DNA of 64,000 nt from JADGHX01 sp037200125 (GCA_037200125.1 JBBCGS010000005.1:248001-312000); one strand, 5' to 3'; counted from the stretch's first letter, positions 9,707 through 19,271 are shown. A program made the numbers and translations. The notes: generated by a model not told the origin, from the letters alone.

Positions 9707-12504
9707 GCGACGTTCAACCCGAGAAACGCCTGGCGGCCGACGGGATCGGTCGAAGGGTCGTAGGCGATGATCGAACTGTAGGCCGAATAACGAGGCAACT
9801 CGTTCGTGACGTTGACGACGCCGAGGCTCACTTTCATGCGACCGACTCCCGCGACCGGAGAACCGAAATCGTGATCGATGAAAACGTCGCCGTACCAGAC
9901 ATTGCCCAGGTAGTTGTTGTTGGCTTGTGACAGCTGATAGTCGAGATACCGGCTCACATAGCGCGCGGCTACGCGTGCGGAGGTTTCCCCGCGGCTCCAC
10001 GCCAGCGCCGCGGTCCCTTTCCAGCGCGGCGCCCAGGCGATCGAGCTGGCACGCGAAACCTGATGAGTCGTCGCGACTCCTGGCGTGAGCTGCAGGTCAT
10101 AGGAGCGCACGTAAGTGGTAACGACCGATGGTGTCAACTCGCCGGACAACGCGTGGAACGTCGCGGAAGTATCCAGGTCCACTCCGGAGGTCACGATCTT
10201 TCCAAAATTGGTGTAGCGGCGGTCGAGTGTCGTAATGGCGCCGGGCGTACCGCCCGTCGAGGGATTGCGAATCACGCGATCCGGAAACAGATCCTCCGCA
10301 TTCACGATGTCCTGTGTTCCGAGCAGCACGACGCGATCGGTGAGATCGATCTTCCATCCGGTCAAGGACACCTTCGTGGGCACCACGAGACGCGGGCTCC
10401 ACACGAGCCCGACGGTCGATGACTGGCCCGTCTCAGGCCGGATATCGACATTGCCGCCTTGAACCACGTTCACCGTCACAAGCTCGTTCCGGCGCGGATC
10501 TCTCACCTGCGTGGTGAAATTGGCGAGACCGCTGAACTGTGTGAGCAGTGGCGGCGCGCGATACGCCGAAGCCGTTGTGCCTCTCACCAGCAAGGTGTCG
10601 AGAGGCCGCCATTCGAGACCGAACTCGGGCGATGTTTTCGTGGGCAGGTCATCGTAAGCGTCTCGCCTCACGGCGGCGGAGACCGCGAGTGTATCGAGCG
10701 AGCCACCGGTCGTCGTCTGCCGCGTAAGCAACGGCAGGCGAACCTCTCCGAACAGCGAGTCGTTAGTCCGATCCGCAGTGAGTTGCAGATCGCTGTTCTC
10801 GCCGCTGTCCTTGGCATGCTCGGCGCCCACGATCCATGCGGCGCGCGAGCCGAATAGCGAGAAGCCGCCTCGCAACTGCCCCGACACCAGGGTCTTGGTG
10901 CCCTCGAACCAATACGGCCGCGTCGAATAGATCGACGCCAGCACATCGGCGCTTGCACCGGCCCCTGCGTCGAAGGGATTCAGCGCGGTCGAAGGATTAC
11001 TCGAGGCGAGCGCGGCGTTCAGGTTTGCCGTGTTGGTGACGGAGTTGTAGTTCGAGCGCGTATCCCGATCGCGACTCCAGGTTGCGGAGACCTCCCAGTG
11101 CGTATCGCCCCACGAGTCGCCCTTCAGGCCGACAACGGGACGCACCAAGGTCGAGTTGAACTCGCTGCCGCCCCTCACGCCCGGAATGTGGTAATCGACC
11201 AGCACGTCGGTTCCAAACGGATTGAACGCATTGCTGGCCGGCACTTTCACTCGCGAGAGCGCCACCGGCACACCGAGCGCAGTCTGCTCGTTACGGGATA
11301 CGAGGAGCTCCGAGAACGCAGACAGCGAGCTGGTGATGGAGAAGGTTCCGGACAGAAACAGGTTGGCCCGATCGTATGCGGGCACGAGCGCGTAACCGGA
11401 GTAGTGGTTGCACAGGTTCGCCGCGCCCGCGCCGCCAGCGAAGTCCGCGATGGAAGGACGACCCGATGCAGTCTCCGGAACAGCGGTCCGCGTGGCTGTG
11501 AGGCCCGGCAGCGGAGCCGTTGACGTGGAATAGACATTACCCGGCGCACAGGTCGTCGATCGCAAGTCGGGACCGCCCACACCGCGATAATCCATGTTGG
11601 CCGTGATGTCTCTTTCCGTTCCCATCAACGAGCCGCTGCGCATGAAGCTGCCGATCACCGACACCGCACCGCGCGAGAACGTGCTGCCCGCGGCGATGCT
11701 GGCCATCTCCTGATCCAGCCCGTCCGCCGAGCTGTAGCGCACATCGATCTCCGGAGCACGAATGTGATCGCGCAGGATGACGTTGATGACACCGGCCAAC
11801 CCGTCGCTGCCATAGATCGCCGAGGAGCCCGCGCCAAGAACATCGATGCGCTCGATGGCCGACACCGGAATCAGGCTGAGGTCGAAGGAGCCGTTCCTCG
11901 ATGCGCCACCGGTCTGCAGCGGCCGTCCATTCAGCAGCACCAGCGTGCTGCCGCCGGGCAGGCCTCGCACTCTCGGCGTGTACTGCCCGTTGACGCTATC
12001 TATGGCCGTCTGGCCTTCGAAGATCGAGACTTCGGGAAGTGTCGTGAGGAACCCCTGCAAGGTCGTGCGCCCGCTTCTCTGGATCTCCTGCCGCGAGATC
12101 TCCCGCACCGGGTGAGCACCCTCTGCGGACTCAGTCTGCAGGCGCGAGCCCGTCACCTGTACTTCTTCAAGGTCACGCGGTGAAGGCGAAGCGGCCTGCA
12201 CGATCGTGATCGTCTGCTCGTCGAGATACCGGAAGGTCAGCTGGGAGCCGGCGAGGAGCTGCGCCAACGCGTCGTCCGTCGAGACGTCCGCCTTGAGCGG
12301 CGGCGACTGTTTTCCCTGCACGTCCGGTGGACTGAAATAGATATTGATGCCGGCCTGCGTGGCCAGCTCGTTCAAGGCGCGGCCCAGCGGCTGGGACGAC
12401 ACATCGAACCGATGTGTCGCCTGGGCGCAGACTGGACCGGCAAGCACAGTAAGGATCAGGGTCGCGGCGACTGAGATCGCGCCGTGGCGAACGGGTTTCA
12501 ACAC
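9700..12504 (-). CDS. TonB-dependent receptor with STN domain, module M2
   Basis: 934 residues from a GTG at 12504 preceded by GGGGAG, 7 nt away. Signal peptide ends near GPVCAQA; STN about 31-95 (FDVSSQPLGRALNELATQAG); plug about 115-225 (GGSTLVLLNGRPLQTGG, IYGSDGLAGVINVILRDH); the barrel ends LGLNVAW. The stop overlaps the S9 start by 7 nt. No promoter of the kind found in the other modules was recognised upstream; instead a strong hairpin (12559-12585) lies between fecR and this gene. Confidence 0.93.
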   Translation of the reverse strand: MLKPVRHGAISVAATLILTVLAGPVCAQATHRFDVSSQPLGRALNELATQAGINIYFSPPDVQGKQSPPLKADVSTDDALAQLLAGSQLTFRYLDEQTITIVQAASPSPRDLEEVQVTGSRLQTESAEGAHPVREISRQEIQRSGRTTLQGFLTTLPEVSIFEGQTAIDSVNGQYTPRVRGLPGGSTLVLLNGRPLQTGGASRNGSFDLSLIPVSAIERIDVLGAGSSAIYGSDGLAGVINVILRDHIRAPEIDVRYSSADGLDQEMASIAAGSTFSRGAVSVIGSFMRSGSLMGTERDITANMDYRGVGGPDLRSTTCAPGNVYSTSTAPLPGLTATRTAVPETASGRPSIADFAGGAGAANLCNHYSGYALVPAYDRANLFLSGTFSITSSLSAFSELLVSRNEQTALGVPVALSRVKVPASNAFNPFGTDVLVDYHIPGVRGGSEFNSTLVRPVVGLKGDSWGDTHWEVSATWSRDRDTRSNYNSVTNTANLNAALASSNPSTALNPFDAGAGASADVLASIYSTRPYWFEGTKTLVSGQLRGGFSLFGSRAAWIVGAEHAKDSGENSDLQLTADRTNDSLFGEVRLPLLTRQTTTGGSLDTLAVSAAVRRDAYDDLPTKTSPEFGLEWRPLDTLLVRGTTASAYRAPPLLTQFSGLANFTTQVRDPRRNELVTVNVVQGGNVDIRPETGQSSTVGLVWSPRLVVPTKVSLTGWKIDLTDRVVLLGTQDIVNAEDLFPDRVIRNPSTGGTPGAITTLDRRYTNFGKIVTSGVDLDTSATFHALSGELTPSVVTTYVRSYDLQLTPGVATTHQVSRASSIAWAPRWKGTAALAWSRGETSARVAARYVSRYLDYQLSQANNNYLGNVWYGDVFIDHDFGSPVAGVGRMKVSLGVVNVTNELPRYSAYSSIIAYDPSTDPVGRQAFLGLNVAW

Positions 12505-12558
12505 GCATCAACTCCCCGCAATCCCTCGCTAGCGTCTGGTTTGATTTGTCGAGATGTC

Positions 12559-12585
12559 GCGGAGCATCCAGTTGCAATGCTCCGC
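12559..12585. repeat. 9-bp inverted repeat between fecR and TBDR of M2
   Basis: GCGGAGCAT, a 9-nt loop, ATGCTCCGC: perfect arms. It sits 62 nt after the fecR stop and 55 nt before the receptor start, with no U-run in either direction. Candidate attenuator, processing site or operator that separates receptor from regulator expression. Confidence 0.6.
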
Positions 12586-12647
12586 CTTCCATCAGACGCA
12601 TCAGCGTCGCGGGATTCCCATCCTCCCGGATTCAGGTGGCGAGAACG

Positions 12648-13679
12648 TCAGTTCGGATTTCTGTTTGCAGGAGCTGCCGGTGCAGCCGACTCCTGGACGC
12701 GGCTCAGCAGGACTTCATTGGCGCGATCGATGACAGCCAGGTGGTTCGCCTCCGCCACGGCGCGCGCGAAGCTCGATGAATCGCCAATGCGAAACTTGCC
12801 GCCCACGCGTATGCGTCCGAGCTCCGCGGTCGCAAGCTCGATGCGGATGCGGCTGTACCGGTTGAATTCCGACACCGCCTCCTGCAGCGGAGTGTCCTCG
12901 AAAAGAAGCTGGCCGCGCTGCCAGGCCGTCGCTTTTTCGATCGAAGGAGTGTCCAGCACGGGCGGCCCGGCGTGCTCGAACTTCAATCGCTGACCCACGG
13001 TCAGCATGCTGACTTGCGGCCCCGCCCCATCCTCTTTCTCTTTGTTCGCACCGGCCGCGAGCGCTACGGCAACACGCCCTTCGAGCAGGGTGACGCTGAC
13101 GCTGCTGTCTTCGTGCCGTACCAGAAACTCCGTGCCGACCGCCGTGACCTCGCGCTCGCCGGCAACCACGACGAACGGTCGCTGCTGGTGTTTTGCCACG
13201 TCGAAGTAAGCCTCCCCTGACGTCAGAATCACCTTGCGCACCTGTTCGTCGTACTTCACGACCAACTGGCTACTCGTGTTGAGCTCGACTCGCGATCCGT
13301 CGGGCAGGCTGACCACGCGACGTTCGCCAACTCCGGTCGTCAGAGCGTTGTCGCTGCTGTAGTAGATGATCCCCGTCGCAAACAGAAAGACGATTGCCAT
13401 ACAGACGAGCACGAGGCGAAGACGACGCGGTCTCTCGGGCAGCTCACTGCGCGATTGTTTGCCAGGCAATGTGCCAGGCAAGTCCGCTGTTTCCTGCCAC
13501 ACCTCCGTCGCAAGCTCGAAAGCCTTCGCGTGGGTGGAGTCTTCGTCCAGCCACCGCTTCAATCCCCGTTCCATCGCCGGACTGCGATCCGGACCGTGCA
13601 GACGCGTCACCCAGGAGGCGGCTTCGGCGCGAATCCGACTCGAGGTGCCGCCGGTGAAATTGCGTTCCTGCGCGTTCAT
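12648..13679 (-). CDS. FecR-type anti-sigma factor, module M2
   Basis: 343 residues. Cytoplasmic domain at about 15-70 (AEAASWVTRLHGPDRSPAMERGLKRWL), membrane helix at about 88-107 (LVLVCMAIVFLFATGIIYY), FecR core (SLPDGSRVELNTSSQLVV, EAYFDVAKHQQRPFVVV, AVGTEFLVRHE) and the C-terminal DUF4974 (FNRYSRIRIELATA). The ATG overlaps the sigma TGA by 4 nt. Intact, although the partner sigma gene is frameshifted, so whether this anti-sigma has a target depends on that frameshift being bypassed or false. Confidence 0.91.
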   Translation of the reverse strand: MNAQERNFTGGTSSRIRAEAASWVTRLHGPDRSPAMERGLKRWLDEDSTHAKAFELATEVWQETADLPGTLPGKQSRSELPERPRRLRLVLVCMAIVFLFATGIIYYSSDNALTTGVGERRVVSLPDGSRVELNTSSQLVVKYDEQVRKVILTSGEAYFDVAKHQQRPFVVVAGEREVTAVGTEFLVRHEDSSVSVTLLEGRVAVALAAGANKEKEDGAGPQVSMLTVGQRLKFEHAGPPVLDTPSIEKATAWQRGQLLFEDTPLQEAVSEFNRYSRIRIELATAELGRIRVGGKFRIGDSSSFARAVAEANHLAVIDRANEVLLSRVQESAAPAAPANRNPN

Positions 13680-14177
13680 TCGGGTTCCTTCAAGTCCATG
13701 AGGGCCAGCACCGCGCGCGCGATGTGTTTTTCGATCGTGCTGTTCGAGACATTCAGCCGATCACCGATCTCCGCATAGCTGTAGCCCGCGCGATGCGCGA
13801 AGTAGATGTCGCGCGTGCGCGGGCTGATCGCCTCGAGAGCGTCCCCTATTCTCTGCAGACGCCGCTGCGAGGAGACGATCTCGTCCAGGGCCGGCCCGTC
13901 GTCCTGAAGCATCGCGGTGAGCTCGAGCTCTTCCACCGTTTTTTTCCGCATAGAGGTGGCGGTGATCCCGGCGGTGCCGATCGATGGAGAGATTGCGGGC
14001 GGTGCGCACGAGAAACGCGTCGCGGTCTCGCACTTCGTTCGATCGGCAGTATTCGTGGAGCCGCAGCAGCGACTCCTGGATCAGGTCTTCGGACTCCTCG
14101 CGGGTGCGGCCATGGCGACGCAAAAGGCTGCGCAAGCGCCTTTCGATGCGTCGATAGTGGGGGATGAGCCACTCCAT
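13676..14177 (-). CDS. ECF sigma factor, module M2, interrupted by a +1-nt homopolymer shift
   Basis: Region 2 is read from the ATG at 14177 (MEWLIPHYRRIERRLRSL, EESEDLIQESLLRLHEYC, DAFLVRTARNLSIDRHRR); region 4 is in another frame (ISPRTRDIYFAHRAGYSYAEIGDRLNVSNSTIEKHIARA). The switch falls at an A7 run (minus strand; 13939-13945). With six As the gene reads 166 residues continuously through LYAEKTVEEL. Either an over-called base, a real frameshift, or a slippage site. Region 4 alone could start at an ATG just upstream of the run (91 residues). It ends in a 4-nt overlap with fecR. Confidence 0.82.
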
Positions 14178-14308
14178 GCCGGGAAGATGGCATGGCGCGC
14201 GGAACGCCGCCAAGTGAAAACGGGGGGTCCGTTGGTCAATTGGCGGCGGATGGGAATTATGGAGGGCTGGTGCGTCTATCCAAGGTTGGCCTGTCCCGCG
14301 CGCGACCC

Positions 14309-17300
14309 CTAAAACGTCTTGGAGAGTGAGACATAGACGAATCGCTGCCGCGTGCTCGTCTGCGTCGAGTCGAACCCGTTCCCCAGAACGTCGGAGTACG
14401 GCGGCTCCTCGTTGAAGAGATTGCTGGCGCCCACCCTGACGACGACACCCCGGGCCAGCCCCGAGGATCGGCCCATCAATGCCTCGAAATCGATCGCCGC
14501 CTGCAAGTCGATCAGGGTCTGAGACTCGACGTGCCCGCCGTTTGCCACGTTGAACGTGGCGTCCGCGTAATCTCCGGTGTAATGGGCTGTCCCCGTCAAG
14601 CTCACTCCGCCTCGATTCCAGCTCAGTGAGCCAGTTGCCCGCCACCGCGGCACGGTGCCGTTGTAGTTTGCGATGCCGACGCGCTCCGCAAACGGAGTAC
14701 TTGGAAAATCTGCGGTCTTATACTTCTGCACGCGGGTCGCGCTGAGCGACGGCGAGATGCCGCCAAAAGAAGTGTCGAACCGTGCCGAGACCTCGAAATC
14801 GATACCGTTCGTCTCCAGCGGCCCGCCATTGATGAGGCTCGCGTCCACGCTCACCACTTTGCCGGGCCAACCGGCCGCCACATCCGCCGGCGTCGGGGCT
14901 TCACGCACCACCCGACCTGGAAAGTAACTCTCGTTCGCGAGAATCGTGGTCATGTTGACGGCGGTCTGGATACGGCGGTCCTGCTCGATGCGCCAGTAAC
15001 TCGCCGAAAAGCGTGGAGTGCCCGCGAACGGCGCGGTCCAGACCAACCCAATGGTCGATGAGCGCGAAGTTTCCGGATCGAGATTCGGATTGCCGCCCAC
15101 AGTGCTGACCGCCGTGAAACTCTGATATCCGCGGCGCGGGTCGAGAGTAGTGCCCGGAAAGGGACCCTGCTGCGGCTTGTAAAGGTCCGTCAGACCCGGC
15201 GCCCGGTAGGCATCGCCACGAGACGCGCGTATCAGCAGCGCGGATAGCGGCCGCCATTCCAAGCCATACTGCGCGTTGAACACATTGCCGAAGTCACTGT
15301 AGTCGTCGTATCGCCCGGCCAGCGTCAGGTCGACCTCGCGTATCAGCGGGACGCCCGTGCCGCCGATGACAGGCACGCGAGCTTCCGCATAGGCCGATGA
15401 GCTGTCGCGCTTGGCATCATCCGTCGTGAGATCCAGGTTCGTGGTGGGCGATGACGCACCGATTGCCTCATGACGCCACTCGGCACCCCCCACAACCTGA
15501 ACGGCACCGGCCGGCAGCATGAACAGATCACCCTTCAGGAAACCGCCGGCCTGCACCGAGTTCGAGGCATAGGTCGTATTCGCGGGAACCGCCACCAGCG
15601 AGCTCAACAGAGCGGCGTTGCCCCCAGGCCCATCACCGAAAACATTCAGGGCGAGGCTCGGCGTAGTGGCCGCGAGCGCGGCACTGAGTCGCGTGGCGTC
15701 GACGTTACCGGCGTTGGCGTACTCACCCGTGCTTCGGGACTCCAGCAACGAGAACTCCCATTCCCACGATCCAAGGGCGCCCTTCAGGCCGGCGACTGCG
15801 CGGGTCGCGGTCTCGTGAGCCGGGCCCGTCGTTTCGGGCAACCCGGTCAGCAAGAAGTCCGCGCGAACGGCGACACCGAACGGGTTGAAGGGATTTGTCG
15901 CGGGCACGAGCCCACCCGATACGCTCGGAGGCTGGCCGAGTGCCGCATCGGTGCGATCGGAGTACAGGAACTCTCCAAACGCCTCGATTCGGTCCGTCAC
16001 GTCGTAGCTACCCGTAGCCACGAGGCTGTAGCGGCGAGACTCAGGCACCAACGCCGAGAACCGACGAGGTGTATCGAGATTGCGTTGCCCCGCCGTCGCC
16101 AGGAAGCTCGCCGGTGTCAGGCCGATGCCCGTGCTGCCCACCGGAACCGCCGCGCACGGTGTCGGCAGGCCTGGAAGGTTGCTGCCATCGACGGAGCAGA
16201 TGTTCCCGGGATCGGCCGTTGTCGTGCGGCGATCGATTCCGCCGAAGCGGGTGAAATCCGCGTTGCGCGTGCGGTCACGGTCGCCGCCGAGCAATGGATC
16301 CCGGTTGAAATAGTCCCAGAGGATGGAGCCACGCGCGCGTGCCGTGCTTCCGCCGATACTCAGCGATGCGCGCCTTTCGGCGGCGCCGCCCTCCGCTGTG
16401 CCATACGTGAGATCCAGCACAGGTCGCTCGACGTTCGACTTCAACACGATGTTCACGACGCCACCGACGGCATCCGCCCCGTAAACCGCAGAGGCGGAAT
16501 CCGCAAGCACTTCGATGCGCTCGACCGCCGCGAGCGGAATCGTGTTCAGGTCGAAATAATTCTGGGCCGAGCCCACCGCACCCGGCACGACGCGCCGGCC
16601 ATTGATGAGAATCAGCGTCGTGCCCGAAGCAAGCCCGCGCAACTGCACGCGCCGCGCGCCACCGGGGTTTTGCCACTCGGGCACCGAGAACGACTGCTGC
16701 GGCAAGTAATTCAGCACGTCCGCGATGCTCGCTGCGCCAAGCCCATCGATCTTCCCGCGATCGAAGACCGTCACCGGTGCAGCGCCGGCGTCCTTCGGTT
16801 GAGACAAGCGCGAACCCACGACGACAACTTCTTCCACCGGGCCCGGCTTCGCCTTGCCACTGGAGGCGGTGTCGATTGCGGTCGCCGCGTTCGGGCCTGC
16901 CTGTGCCAGCCTGAACCGGTCCCAGAAACGCGGTGAATTCCCTGCATCGCTGGACGTGTCCGCGGCATCTATCGCCAACGTTGCGGGCGCCGACGCCGCT
17001 CTGTCGATACTCGTGCTTCCCGCGCGCGAGGCTTCGGGGACGGATACCGGAACGATCGTGACCGCCTGTTCCCCGATGAAACTGTAGGTGAGGCCCGTGC
17101 CGCGCAAAAGCTGCGCGAGCACTTCGGTAGTTGTCAGGTCACCTGTTGCGCCTTGCGTTCGGAGCTCCCCGACGAGCTCGGAGCGGTACACAACCTGCAG
17201 GTCGCGATCCCTCGCCAGCGTCTGCAGCGCCACGGCAAGATCCTGCGCGGGAATGCTCGTCGCCTTGCGAATCGCGGCTTCGACGTTCTGGGCAATGGAA

Positions 17301-17350
17301 AGACTGACGATGGACAAACAGATAGCCGCGCCAGCGACAACAGTGCGCAT
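14309..17350 (-). CDS. TonB-dependent receptor with STN domain, module M3
   Basis: 1013 residues from the ATG at 17350 (MRTVVAGAAICLSIVSLS), preferred to an ATG 63 nt upstream because GGGGAG precedes it and the upstream one falls on the predicted transcription start. STN about 25-95 (IPAQDLAVALQTLARDRDLQ); an unusually long linker of about 90 residues before the plug (VEEVVVVGSRLSQ, TTLILINGRRVVPGAVGS, YGADAVGGVVNIVLKSN); barrel ends VSLSKTF. No peptidase follows, so cargo processing may rely on enzymes of sister modules. Closest relative in the window is the M6 receptor (YGADAVGGVVNIVLKTN, same PGAVGS loop). Confidence 0.92.
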   Translation of the reverse strand: MRTVVAGAAICLSIVSLSIAQNVEAAIRKATSIPAQDLAVALQTLARDRDLQVVYRSELVGELRTQGATGDLTTTEVLAQLLRGTGLTYSFIGEQAVTIVPVSVPEASRAGSTSIDRAASAPATLAIDAADTSSDAGNSPRFWDRFRLAQAGPNAATAIDTASSGKAKPGPVEEVVVVGSRLSQPKDAGAAPVTVFDRGKIDGLGAASIADVLNYLPQQSFSVPEWQNPGGARRVQLRGLASGTTLILINGRRVVPGAVGSAQNYFDLNTIPLAAVERIEVLADSASAVYGADAVGGVVNIVLKSNVERPVLDLTYGTAEGGAAERRASLSIGGSTARARGSILWDYFNRDPLLGGDRDRTRNADFTRFGGIDRRTTTADPGNICSVDGSNLPGLPTPCAAVPVGSTGIGLTPASFLATAGQRNLDTPRRFSALVPESRRYSLVATGSYDVTDRIEAFGEFLYSDRTDAALGQPPSVSGGLVPATNPFNPFGVAVRADFLLTGLPETTGPAHETATRAVAGLKGALGSWEWEFSLLESRSTGEYANAGNVDATRLSAALAATTPSLALNVFGDGPGGNAALLSSLVAVPANTTYASNSVQAGGFLKGDLFMLPAGAVQVVGGAEWRHEAIGASSPTTNLDLTTDDAKRDSSSAYAEARVPVIGGTGVPLIREVDLTLAGRYDDYSDFGNVFNAQYGLEWRPLSALLIRASRGDAYRAPGLTDLYKPQQGPFPGTTLDPRRGYQSFTAVSTVGGNPNLDPETSRSSTIGLVWTAPFAGTPRFSASYWRIEQDRRIQTAVNMTTILANESYFPGRVVREAPTPADVAAGWPGKVVSVDASLINGGPLETNGIDFEVSARFDTSFGGISPSLSATRVQKYKTADFPSTPFAERVGIANYNGTVPRWRATGSLSWNRGGVSLTGTAHYTGDYADATFNVANGGHVESQTLIDLQAAIDFEALMGRSSGLARGVVVRVGASNLFNEEPPYSDVLGNGFDSTQTSTRQRFVYVSLSKTF

Positions 17351-17419
17351 GAATACTCCCCAACCTCTCACGAGGCTCGTTGCGTCCGTCGTCCGATGTG
17401 GCGACGGCTTCATGCACTG

Positions 17420-17450
17420 AAAGAGCGGCGCGGTGGGGAAAGTGAATACC
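17420..17450 (-). promoter_or_regulatory. Putative ECF-sigma promoter of the M3 TBDR
   Basis: Minus strand GGTATTCACTT, 14 nt, CTCTTT, identical in both elements to the site before the M3 sigma gene (19154-19184). The predicted start leaves a leader of about 60 nt before the ATG at 17350. Confidence 0.72.
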
Positions 17451-17474
17451 TGCGCGCAACAACGAAGAATGCTG

Positions 17475-18590
17475 TCATCGACGCGTCACGCGGATCTCCG
17501 TATCCGTCTCTTCGATTGCGATTTCAGGCTGCGCACGCAGGAAGCGCAGGAGCAGCGTCGGGTCGGCGGAGGAGAACACGCCGCTCACGTGGAAATCACG
17601 CAAGCGTGCATCCTCGACCACGAGCGGGCGGCGGTTGTAGCGGTTGAACTCTTCGGCCACGTCGGCGAGCGTTGCGGACTCGAAAACGAGATGGCGCTGG
17701 GTCCACGCGGTCGCGGTTGCTACGTTTGCGCGCGTTGGGCTGGGAGCGACACGAGGCGTCACTGTGATCTGCTCTCCCGCCGAGAGCAGCGAAGGCGGCA
17801 CATCCCCCACGCCGTGCGCCTCTTCTGCGACTTCGTTCGACGTGATAGCGACCTGCCCTTCGAGCACCGTGACGGTCGTGCCGCCTTTGCGTCGATAGAC
17901 GTCGAACTGCGTGCCCACGGCGCGCACTCGCGTCTCACCGCTGGAAACGATGAACGGGCGGGTCTTGTCCTTCGACACTTGAAACAAGGCCTGCCCCGCG
18001 AGCAGTTCCACATCGCGTTCGTGCTCCGCGAAGCGCACGCGAATGCGCGATTGCGAGTTGAGCTGCACCGTGGAGCCGTCGTCGAGCACGATGGAACGCA
18101 GCTCGCCAAGGGTGGTTTCGAACGTTCCGGAATGGCTGTATTGGAACCAGAACGACGCAAGCGCGAGCCCGAGCCCCGCGACGAGGCTCGCCGCAATCGC
18201 GAGCCGTCGAACGCGTTGCGGCTCGCGGGACACGGAGAGCGTAGGAGCTACACGTGACGTGGAGCGTGCCGGCGACGCGGAGGGCAGAGATGAGGTGGGA
18301 GGCGCCTGTCGGTCTCGCGGCTGCATCGGCACCACGGTCGGTTCCGCGCGAGCGTGAGCGACGAGGTGATCCGCGTCCGCGAGATCTCGCAGGTCGACTG
18401 ACGAGACGTCCTCCCAGATAGCAGACAATTCCAGATACACACGAATGTGCTCGGGGGATGTGCGCACCCACGCGTCGAACTCGCGCTTGCCCGCCTCATC
18501 AAGGCTGCCGCACCGGTGTTGCACGAGCCACTCGCCGGCTTCGTCGGCGATCTGCTCATTCTGTTTCGATGTCGACCGGTTGCGATTCAT
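17475..18590 (-). CDS. FecR-type anti-sigma factor, module M3
   Basis: 371 residues. DUF4880 at about 12-60 (ADEAGEWLVQHRCGSLDEAGKREFDAW split by a loop), a Pro/Ser-rich cytoplasmic linker, a membrane helix at about 131-150 (LAIAASLVAGLGLALASFWF), FecR core (VLDDGSTVQLNSQSRIRV, LFQVSKDKTRPFIV, AVGTQFDVYRRK) and DUF4974 (FNRYNRRPLVVEDA, FSSADPTLLLRFL). The start overlaps the sigma stop by 4 nt. The linker before the membrane is longer than in M2. Confidence 0.93.
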   Translation of the reverse strand: MNRNRSTSKQNEQIADEAGEWLVQHRCGSLDEAGKREFDAWVRTSPEHIRVYLELSAIWEDVSSVDLRDLADADHLVAHARAEPTVVPMQPRDRQAPPTSSLPSASPARSTSRVAPTLSVSREPQRVRRLAIAASLVAGLGLALASFWFQYSHSGTFETTLGELRSIVLDDGSTVQLNSQSRIRVRFAEHERDVELLAGQALFQVSKDKTRPFIVSSGETRVRAVGTQFDVYRRKGGTTVTVLEGQVAITSNEVAEEAHGVGDVPPSLLSAGEQITVTPRVAPSPTRANVATATAWTQRHLVFESATLADVAEEFNRYNRRPLVVEDARLRDFHVSGVFSSADPTLLLRFLRAQPEIAIEETDTEIRVTRR

Positions 18591-19120
18591 ACAGACTCCT
18601 TCCCTGATCGCTGCAGCTGCTGTCGGCAGTGGAGCAGCGCCTTCGCGAGGTACTTCGCCGCCATGGCGCGGGACACACCGAGGCGCACGCCGATCTCGTC
18701 CAGCGAATAACCATCGCGCCGATGCATCAGCAGCACTGCCTGTGCTTTGGGCGAGAGCTGGTGCAGAGCGCGGCGGAGTGTCTCCATGCCCTGCTCGGTC
18801 TCGGCGCTCACCGCCGGGTCATGCTCGGATGTGGTCTCGAGCTCGTCGATCAGCACAGCGATGTCCACGGTCTCGGGCATCGCAGAACGGCGCAGCGCGT
18901 GCTGGTGAAGCACGTGAAAGGCGATGGTGAAGAGATACGCCTCGGTGCTGCGGATCGATTCGTGATGATTGACCCGCAGCAGGCGCAGGAAGACCTCCTG
19001 CGCCAGGTCCGATACATCCGCAGCCGCGTTGCGCAGCCGGCCGGCCAGGAAGCGCCGCAGCCGGCGGCCATGCTGCTTTTCGATGTCGGCGACGAATTCG
19101 CGCTTGTCGGTGAGGTTCAA
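18587..19120 (-). CDS. ECF sigma factor, module M3
   Basis: 177 residues from a TTG at 19120; the first residues (NLTDKREFVADIEKQHGRRLRRFL) align with the starts of the M5 and M6 sigma factors, which supports this start despite a poor ribosome site. Region 2: DVSDLAQEVFLRLLRVNHHES, TEAYLFTIAFHVLHQHALRR. Region 4: LSPKAQAVLLMHRRDGYSLDEIGVRLGVSRAMAAKYLAKALLHC. It groups with the M5 and M6 sigma factors by sequence, and the three modules share the CACTT/CTCT promoter family. Confidence 0.92.
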   Translation of the reverse strand: MNLTDKREFVADIEKQHGRRLRRFLAGRLRNAAADVSDLAQEVFLRLLRVNHHESIRSTEAYLFTIAFHVLHQHALRRSAMPETVDIAVLIDELETTSEHDPAVSAETEQGMETLRRALHQLSPKAQAVLLMHRRDGYSLDEIGVRLGVSRAMAAKYLAKALLHCRQQLQRSGKESV

Positions 19121-19153
19121 CGGTCGGGCCTGGAATACACGCTCCCACAGCTT

Positions 19154-19184
19154 AAAGAGTGGGTGGGGCGGAAAAGTGAATACC
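19154..19184 (-). promoter_or_regulatory. Putative autoregulatory ECF promoter of the M3 sigma gene
   Basis: Minus strand GGTATTCACTT, 14 nt, CTCTTT, about 34 nt before the TTG start. Both elements are identical to the M3 receptor promoter, which suggests that the M3 sigma factor transcribes its own operon. Confidence 0.7.
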
Positions 19185-19271
19185 TCCCGGCAGGCATTCC
19201 GCGCACAAGGGCGGCCGGCCCATCGAATTTATCTTGCTGAATAATGGCTATTTAGAAGCGATATCGTCAAT

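Noticed and set aside
13936..13948. Canonical A-AAA-AAC minus-one frameshift site in the M2 sigma gene
   Set aside because: The heptamer is present in the zero frame, but region 4 lies in the frame reached by +1 or -2, not -1, so classical -1 frameshifting would not join the two halves.
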